DNA from: an uncultured Pelagibacteraceae bacterium
GTDB lineage: Bacteria > Pseudomonadota > Alphaproteobacteria > Pelagibacterales > Pelagibacteraceae
Assembly: GCA_902554135.1 (NCBI GenBank)
Contig: CACDNJ010000004.1
Location: 1-30,553, forward strand
Reading direction: 5' to 3'
DNA length: 30,553 bases
The position numbers were made by a program, and so were the translations under genes. The notes beneath the pieces are model-generated. The model saw nothing but the letters and a program-made list of their open reading frames with translations, ran no database searches and had not been told where the DNA came from. Positions 25,797 through 30,553 of this stretch are shown here, piece by piece. Every line of letters starts with the position of its first letter. Position 1 is the first letter of the stretch.

Positions 25797-26942
25797 ATGA
25801 AAAAACAAAAAATTTGCATAATAGGAGATGGTTTGGCAGGTTTAACTACTGCTTTAGTCTTAAGCAAATTGGACGTTGAGATTGATTTTATATTTAAAAA
25901 CAAAAAAGTTAAAAAATTTACAGATTGTAGAACCACAGCTATTTCTGAGAGCAATTATTCCTTTTTATCGAATTACTTGAACTATAGTGATTTAAAAATA
26001 TTTTATTCTTGTAAGAATATAAATTTATATCATGAAAAATCGAGTCAATACTATCACTTCATGAATTTTACAGATGAAGGAAAATATTTACTTCATATTG
26101 TCGAGAATCAAAAATTGAAAAAAATATTTTTTAAAAATATACAAAGACAAAAAAATATAAAAATTATTAATGGAGAAGTAATAAAAATTGATGTTGAGAA
26201 GTCAACTATTTCTATAAAAAATAAAAATTTACATTATGATTTGATAGTGCTCTGTCTAGGCAGACAATCTAATATAGTCTCACAATTTGTTGGAAAAAGG
26301 TTTATAGAAGATGATGTAAAAGAAATTTCTTTTACCTCTTTGGTTAAACACAACTCTAATATTTCTGATCCAAAACAGTATTTTCTAAAAGAAGGACCCT
26401 TGGCTATTCTGCCCGTAAATAAAAATATGTTTTCTTTTGTTTGGAGCATGAATAAGGATTATAGAAAACAGAATATTGAAAAAATAAAAAAATTAATTCA
26501 CTTAAAATTGGGAAGTATACTAGGCTCAAAAACAAAAATAACTTTAGATAATCCAATAGCGTTTCCAATCTCTTTAAAGTTTAGTGTTAATTTTGTTAAA
26601 AAAAATTCATTAGTTTTGGGAGACAGTTCATATAACGTACACCCAATTGCGGGACAGGGGTTTAATTTAATTTTAAGAGATATAAAAAAACTCTATGAAT
26701 ATATTAGAGAACATCAATCTTTGGGCTTACAGATAAAAGATTCTACGATTCTTGAAAAATTTGTTCGTTCAAGAAAACCTGAAAACTTGTTGTTTGGATT
26801 AGGAATAAATTTTACTAATAAATTTTTCAGACACAATCAAACCACCTCTTTACTTAAGGAAATGATTTTAAAAGATATTAATAGATTTGAATTTTTAAAA
26901 AAATTAAGTTTAAAAATATCCGATAGGGGTATTTTTCAGTAA
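25797..26942 (+). CDS. FAD-dependent hydroxylase, UbiH/UbiF/Coq6 family
   Basis: A 381-residue flavoprotein monooxygenase of the family that hydroxylates the ubiquinone ring. The ATG at 25797 places KICIIGDGLAGLTTALVLSK at the N terminus (GDGLAG at 10-15, the FAD-binding fold); an upstream in-frame ATG at 25758 would add 13 residues unlike the family. RTTAISESNYSFL matches the conserved R..ai...s...L region, and LVLGDSSYNVHPIAGQGFNLILRDI is the second FAD motif, with the UbiH-type HPIAGQG. Which ring position it acts on is not readable. Divergent from ftsK, and 4 bases before the glycosyltransferase gene. Confidence 0.88.
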   Translation: MKKQKICIIGDGLAGLTTALVLSKLDVEIDFIFKNKKVKKFTDCRTTAISESNYSFLSNYLNYSDLKIFYSCKNINLYHEKSSQYYHFMNFTDEGKYLLHIVENQKLKKIFFKNIQRQKNIKIINGEVIKIDVEKSTISIKNKNLHYDLIVLCLGRQSNIVSQFVGKRFIEDDVKEISFTSLVKHNSNISDPKQYFLKEGPLAILPVNKNMFSFVWSMNKDYRKQNIEKIKKLIHLKLGSILGSKTKITLDNPIAFPISLKFSVNFVKKNSLVLGDSSYNVHPIAGQGFNLILRDIKKLYEYIREHQSLGLQIKDSTILEKFVRSRKPENLLFGLGINFTNKFFRHNQTTSLLKEMILKDINRFEFLKKLSLKISDRGIFQ

Positions 26943-26946
26943 ACTA

Positions 26947-27642
26947 ATGACAAAAATTACAATTTTGATTCCGTGTTATAATGAGGCAAAAACTATAGAA
27001 AAGATAGTTTCAAAAGTAATTGAATCCGAAGTCTCCGAAAAAGAAATTATTATTGTTGATGACCATTCCAACGATGGAACAAAAGAATTATTGAAATCAA
27101 AAATAAGCCCATTGGTTGATAAGATTTTTTATCACGAAATGAATCTAGGTAAGGGAGCCTGTATTAGAACTGGAATAGAACATGTCACTGGTGAGATTGT
27201 TATAATTCAGGATGCAGATTTAGAGTATGATCCACGAGAATATTCCAAATTAATTAAGCCTATAAAAGATTTCAAAGCCGATGTTGTATATGGATCTAGA
27301 TTTAAAGGTTCTGAAGGAAAAAGGGTTTTATATTTTTGGAACAGAGTGGCTAATTATTTTTTAACGGTTTTTTCTAATATATGTACGAACATTAATTTGT
27401 CAGATATGGAGACGGGTTTTAAATGTTTTAAAACATCAGCTATTAAAAGCATTAATATAGATGAAAATGGATTTGGTTTTGAACCAGAAGTTACTGCAAA
27501 GTTGGCGAAAAAAAAATATAGATTTTTCGAAGTTGGAATTACCTACCAGGGCAGAACTTATGAGGAAGGAAAAAAAATAAGGGCCATTGACGGTTTAAAA
27601 GCAGTTTTTTGTATAATAAAATATAATTTTTTTAAGCAATAA
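26947..27642 (+). CDS. Family 2 glycosyltransferase (polyprenyl-phosphate sugar synthase-like)
   Basis: A 231-residue GT-A-fold glycosyltransferase. ITILIPCYNEAKTIEKIV starts the fold, IIIVDDHSNDGT has the nucleotide-binding acidic pair (D38, D39), LGKGACIRTGIEHVTGEIVIIQDADLEYDPREY has the DAD motif at 89-91, and VYGSRF and SDMETGFKCFKTSA are typical of the DPM1-like branch that makes polyprenyl-phosphate sugars from nucleotide sugars. There is no C-terminal membrane domain. The neighbouring convergent membrane protein could use such a lipid-linked sugar; that link is inference. Confidence 0.9.
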   Translation: MTKITILIPCYNEAKTIEKIVSKVIESEVSEKEIIIVDDHSNDGTKELLKSKISPLVDKIFYHEMNLGKGACIRTGIEHVTGEIVIIQDADLEYDPREYSKLIKPIKDFKADVVYGSRFKGSEGKRVLYFWNRVANYFLTVFSNICTNINLSDMETGFKCFKTSAIKSINIDENGFGFEPEVTAKLAKKKYRFFEVGITYQGRTYEEGKKIRAIDGLKAVFCIIKYNFFKQ

Positions 27643-27652
27643 ATATTTTTAA

Positions 27653-28840
27653 CTATTTCTGAATTTTTATATTGTAAACAGCAAAGAATCCCAAGAGAAG
27701 AGTAAAAGTTTTTACAATTCTAAAAGAACTAGTTTCAAGTTGATGTACGTAGTCCAGTGGTGTTGAGAAATGAATTAACAGTATAATAGTTAAATAAGAA
27801 AAGAATATTAGTAAAGAATAGTAAAATAGTTTTTTATTAAAATTTACATAAAAAGAAATTAAAAATATAGCTAATGCTATGATAATTTTTTCATTAGAGA
27901 AGAAGAAATAGTGAAAAAAAAGTTCATAATTTTCTAAACTACTTATTCTTGATAGGACTTGATCTAAAAATTGTACATTTACGTAATCATTAGCAATATT
28001 ATTTTTGTAACAAAATAATTTCCATAATAACATTGGTAGAAATGATACTGATAAAACGAGTATTTTTTTTATAAATTCTGAGTTTAACATTTTTCTTTCA
28101 AACAACTTGATTAATACAGTAGTTGTAAAAATAACTAGCAAAAGAGCCAAACCTTCATTTTTGATTAAAGCAAGAGATGCGCAGAAAAGAACTGTAAGTA
28201 TATAAAAAATAGAATCTATTTTTTCATTATTTTTCTCAAAAAATATGTAATAAAAACAAAAAGCACAAGTTATAAAATAAACAGATACTATTCCATCTGC
28301 ACCACCATTAAATAAATATTGTCCAATAAAAAAAATTAATACAGATAAGAAAATTATATATTTTTTATTATTTAGATAAGAAGAAAGAAATATTAGTGGT
28401 GGCAAATAAATAAATGTAAAAGCACTTTTGGGGAATACTTCGTGCCAATAGCCGACTAAAAATGCAAAAGAAGAAGAGAAAGCAGGGACTAACAATGGGT
28501 AATCGTTATGACTAAACCGAGCATAGTTGTCAGCAATGGAATAAATAGAGGCATCAAAAAATATTCTTTTTGCATGAAATAAATAAATACTTCTCAGATC
28601 CCAATTTATTGCAGGTTCTCCCAAACAAATAAGCAGGATAAGTAAAAAATATAATTTTAAAGGAAAATTATATTTAAAATATTTGAGATAAAAATATATA
28701 AAAACTATAAAAAAAATTACTAAATTTATTTTTAATATCTCAATTGGTAAGTTGATGCTTAAAAAGAGATAGCTATTAAATATTAAAATTAATAATGCCA
28801 GAGTTATTTTATTGTTAAAATTTTTTAATTCTATTAGCAT
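27653..28840 (-). CDS. Polytopic membrane protein, GT-C glycosyltransferase-like
   Basis: A 395-residue protein with about ten membrane helices. After the first helices a periplasmic-type loop contains NWDLRSIYLFHAKRIFF and then SHNDYPLLVPAFSSSFAFLVGYW. The pairing of an early WD...W/Y...AK segment with an HxDYPLL.P motif is seen in GT-C type membrane glycosyltransferases that take sugar from a polyprenyl-phosphate carrier. Substrate and acceptor are unknown. It overlaps the preceding 126-residue gene by 7 bases, so the two are probably translated together, and it converges with the GT2 gene (10-base gap). The region is among the most AT-rich coding sequence in the window. Confidence 0.65.
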   Translation of the reverse strand: MLIELKNFNNKITLALLILIFNSYLFLSINLPIEILKINLVIFFIVFIYFYLKYFKYNFPLKLYFLLILLICLGEPAINWDLRSIYLFHAKRIFFDASIYSIADNYARFSHNDYPLLVPAFSSSFAFLVGYWHEVFPKSAFTFIYLPPLIFLSSYLNNKKYIIFLSVLIFFIGQYLFNGGADGIVSVYFITCAFCFYYIFFEKNNEKIDSIFYILTVLFCASLALIKNEGLALLLVIFTTTVLIKLFERKMLNSEFIKKILVLSVSFLPMLLWKLFCYKNNIANDYVNVQFLDQVLSRISSLENYELFFHYFFFSNEKIIIALAIFLISFYVNFNKKLFYYSLLIFFSYLTIILLIHFSTPLDYVHQLETSSFRIVKTFTLLLGFFAVYNIKIQK

Positions 28841-29214
28841 TTTTTCAATTCAATAAATTTTCCTTTAAAAATATCTTCACAAGTATTTTTTTCTTCCAAT
28901 AGGAAAAATGTGTATCCTTCTTCTGGATCCATTCTTACAGGATAATTGTATTCAATTACCCTCTGATAAAAATAACTATCCTTGTCCCCCAATTTTTGGC
29001 TTAGGTTAAATTTTTTTAATTTATATGATTGAATAATCTGTTTGCTTTCAATTACTGATTTTTCTAAAACCAGATTTATATGAGAGTCTTTTTTAAAAGG
29101 ATTTTTTAAAATCTCAAAATTAAAGCCACTTCTTTTGCTATATAGATAATAAATCTGTAAAAGGCCAAATATAAAAAAAAAAATTAAAATTCTATTCTTT
29201 TTTAAAAGGGTCAT
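28834..29214 (-). CDS. Single-pass membrane protein of unknown function
   Basis: A 126-residue protein I do not recognise. One N-terminal membrane helix (about residues 9-26) is followed by roughly 100 mostly soluble residues, probably periplasmic, with YFYQRVIEYNYPVRMDPEEGYTFFLLEE as the most distinctive stretch and two cysteines near the end (in NTCEDIF and the terminal KKC). It is sandwiched between ogt and the GT-C-like gene with overlaps of 4 and 7 bases, so it is very likely a real, co-expressed gene. Its position suggests a partner of the GT-C-like protein; that is inference. Confidence 0.7.
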   Translation of the reverse strand: MTLLKKNRILIFFFIFGLLQIYYLYSKRSGFNFEILKNPFKKDSHINLVLEKSVIESKQIIQSYKLKKFNLSQKLGDKDSYFYQRVIEYNYPVRMDPEEGYTFFLLEEKNTCEDIFKGKFIELKKC

Positions 29215-29660
29215 CTTTTTTCAAATTGTATCAATCTTCTCTTTAGGTTGATACCTCCGTATGCAGAAAATCCAGTGAGCGATCCATCAGACCCTATAAC
29301 TCTGTGACAAGGAATGACCAATATATGCTTGTTTTGACCACAAACTTTTCCTACATATCTGGGAGAAATCTTGAGTTTTTTAGCAATTTGACCATAGCTT
29401 TTTGTTTCACCTTTTTTAATTTTTTTTAATTCATTCCATATTTTCTTTTGCATAGGGTTCCCAACAGTTTTTATTGAAATTTTTATGTTATTTGTTTTCC
29501 CTTCAAAGTAAGCATTAATATTATTTTTAAGCTTTCTTAGATTGATCGATGATGAACCTTTTTTTTTAAGCCTTTTAAATTGAATAGAGGTTATTTTACC
29601 CCTTGTTTCGGTAGCTGAAATTCGACCAAACTTAGTATTAAAAGAAATGGTATTTTCCAT
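29211..29660 (-). CDS. ogt: Methylated-DNA-[protein]-cysteine S-methyltransferase
   Basis: Repairs O6-alkylguanine by irreversible transfer of the alkyl group to its own cysteine. The ATG at 29660 gives 149 residues. Motifs are NPMQKKIWNELKKIKKGETKSYGQIA (helix-turn-helix region), R101 in SPRYVGKV (usually ARAVG), and the active-site IPCHRVIGSDGSLTGF with C118. The N-terminal domain is short, as in Ogt. An upstream in-frame ATG at 29717 would add 19 hydrophobic residues and run into the start of divergent mnmE, so it is rejected. The stop overlaps the next gene's start by 4 bases. Confidence 0.95.
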   Translation of the reverse strand: MENTISFNTKFGRISATETRGKITSIQFKRLKKKGSSSINLRKLKNNINAYFEGKTNNIKISIKTVGNPMQKKIWNELKKIKKGETKSYGQIAKKLKISPRYVGKVCGQNKHILVIPCHRVIGSDGSLTGFSAYGGINLKRRLIQFEKR

Positions 29661-29695
29661 ATATTCTATGCTATGAAAAACTAGAAAAAAAACAA

Positions 29696-30553
29696 ATGAA
29701 TATATTTGCACTATCAACAGGAAGGGGTCCTTCGGGTATAGCTATTCTTAGATTGTCTGGGAAAGATAGTCTTCAAATTTCAAAACTAATAACAAAGAAA
29801 AATGACATCAAATCCAAGGAGGTTAATCTTTGTAAATTTTATGATCCTTCAAATGGTAAAATAATTGACGAGGGATTACTTTTGTGGTCACCTGGTCCCA
29901 ATAGTTATACAGGAGAGGATTTAGCAGAATTTCACACTCACGGCAGCAATGCTGTAGTTAGTTCTTTTTTGAGGGTACTTGGAAATCAAGAAAATTGCAG
30001 ACTAGCAGAACCTGGAGAGTTTACAAAACTCGCATTTCAAAATAACAAGATGGATCTGATAGAGGCTGAAAGTATAGGAGACCTTATACATGCTGAAACT
30101 GAGCTTCAAAGACAACAAGCCATAAAATTGATCCAAGGTAATGCATCAAATCACTATAATTCTTTAAGGGAAAAGTTAGTTAAATCCTTGTCTTATATTG
30201 AAGCAAAAATAGATTTCGCTGAGGATGATCTTCCAGAGAATGTCTTAAAAGAAGTTCAGGCTTCTATAAAGCAGGTTCATAAGGATATTAAACAAATTCT
30301 AGAGGACCAAAAAATCGGCGAGAAAATTAGAGATGGATTCAGAATATCTATTATCGGAGATGTAAATGCAGGAAAGTCTTCTTTATTAAATCTCCTTTCC
30401 AAAAGAGAAGCAGCCATAGTATCTGAGCAAGAAGGCACTACACGGGATGTTATAGAAACTTACCTTAATATTGATGGATACCCTGTCATTATGGCAGACA
30501 CTGCGGGTATAAGAAAAGTCAAAAATAAGGTCGAAAAAGAGGGAATAAAAAGA
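29696..30553 (+). CDS. mnmE: tRNA modification GTPase MnmE (3' partial)
   Basis: With MnmG, modifies the wobble uridine of certain tRNAs (cmnm5U). The first 286 codons are present and the frame is open at the window end; the full protein is normally about 450 residues. The start MNIFALSTGRGPSGIAILRLSG is typical, followed by SYTGEDLAEFHTHGS and CRLAEPGEFTKLAF in the folate-binding domain, a helical segment with IEAKIDFAEDDLP, then the G domain: G1 GDVNAGKS (221-228; most homologues have GRPNAGKS or GPPNAGKS), EGTTRD (246-251) and DTAG (268-271). The start codon is 35 bases from the divergent ogt start. Confidence 0.96.
   Translation, partial: MNIFALSTGRGPSGIAILRLSGKDSLQISKLITKKNDIKSKEVNLCKFYDPSNGKIIDEGLLLWSPGPNSYTGEDLAEFHTHGSNAVVSSFLRVLGNQENCRLAEPGEFTKLAFQNNKMDLIEAESIGDLIHAETELQRQQAIKLIQGNASNHYNSLREKLVKSLSYIEAKIDFAEDDLPENVLKEVQASIKQVHKDIKQILEDQKIGEKIRDGFRISIIGDVNAGKSSLLNLLSKREAAIVSEQEGTTRDVIETYLNIDGYPVIMADTAGIRKVKNKVEKEGIKR

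Noticed and set aside
29661..29717. Longer Ogt starting at 29717
   Set aside because: The extension would overlap the mnmE start and add a hydrophobic segment not found in Ogt proteins.

Overview
The window looks like a stretch of chromosome from a streamlined, AT-rich marine alphaproteobacterium, most likely SAR11 (Pelagibacterales) or a close relative. This rests on the strong A/T bias, lysine- and isoleucine-rich proteins, very short or overlapping gene boundaries, no mobile elements, and gene neighbourhoods typical of Alphaproteobacteria (hemE next to the PpsR gene; dnaQ-secB-fxsA-Tim44; hslVU beside his genes; lolA-ftsK-FAD hydroxylase). The taxonomic call is inference; there is no rRNA gene here.

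Layout. 1-3814: two sodium:solute symporter (SSS) genes, the first cut by the window edge and closed by a strong intrinsic terminator, with a small membrane-protein gene between them. 3868-7734: rpe, a heparinase II/III-like gene and purH, tightly spaced. 7731-8153: phhB lying directly behind a tRNA-Gly(GCC) gene that has an excellent promoter. 8204-12752: a leftward block hemE-hemH-hemJ-rho-methyltransferase. 12753-13027: the largest gene-free stretch (275 bp), a strong candidate for the chromosomal replication origin (oriC). 13028-16451: a rightward, overlapping block ppsR-maf-aroE-coaE-dnaQ. 16448-18336: secB and fxsA leftward, a Tim44-like gene and an Smr gene rightward. 18319-20233: hslU and hslV leftward. 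20337-22703: hisB-hisA-hisF-hisE rightward, with hisH missing from its usual place. 22713-25735: hinT, then lolA and ftsK leftward. 25797-27642: a UbiH-family hydroxylase and a GT2 glycosyltransferase. 27653-29660: a leftward overlapping set of ogt, a one-TM protein and a GT-C-like membrane protein. 29696 to the end: the 5' part of mnmE.

How the genes fit together. Most are housekeeping: late haem synthesis (hemE, hemJ, hemH), purine, histidine, shikimate and CoA synthesis, transcription termination, proofreading, protease and export chaperone, chromosome segregation and tRNA modification. The blocks on either side of the candidate origin are transcribed away from it, as expected for genes read with the replication fork.

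No CRISPR array, phage, transposon or obvious defence system is visible. The points most worth attention are the origin region with its TGTTA repeats, the absent hisH, the tRNA-Gly/phhB arrangement, an EF-hand-like loop in the first symporter, a possible fused accessory segment in the second symporter, and the uncharacterised membrane pair downstream of ogt.
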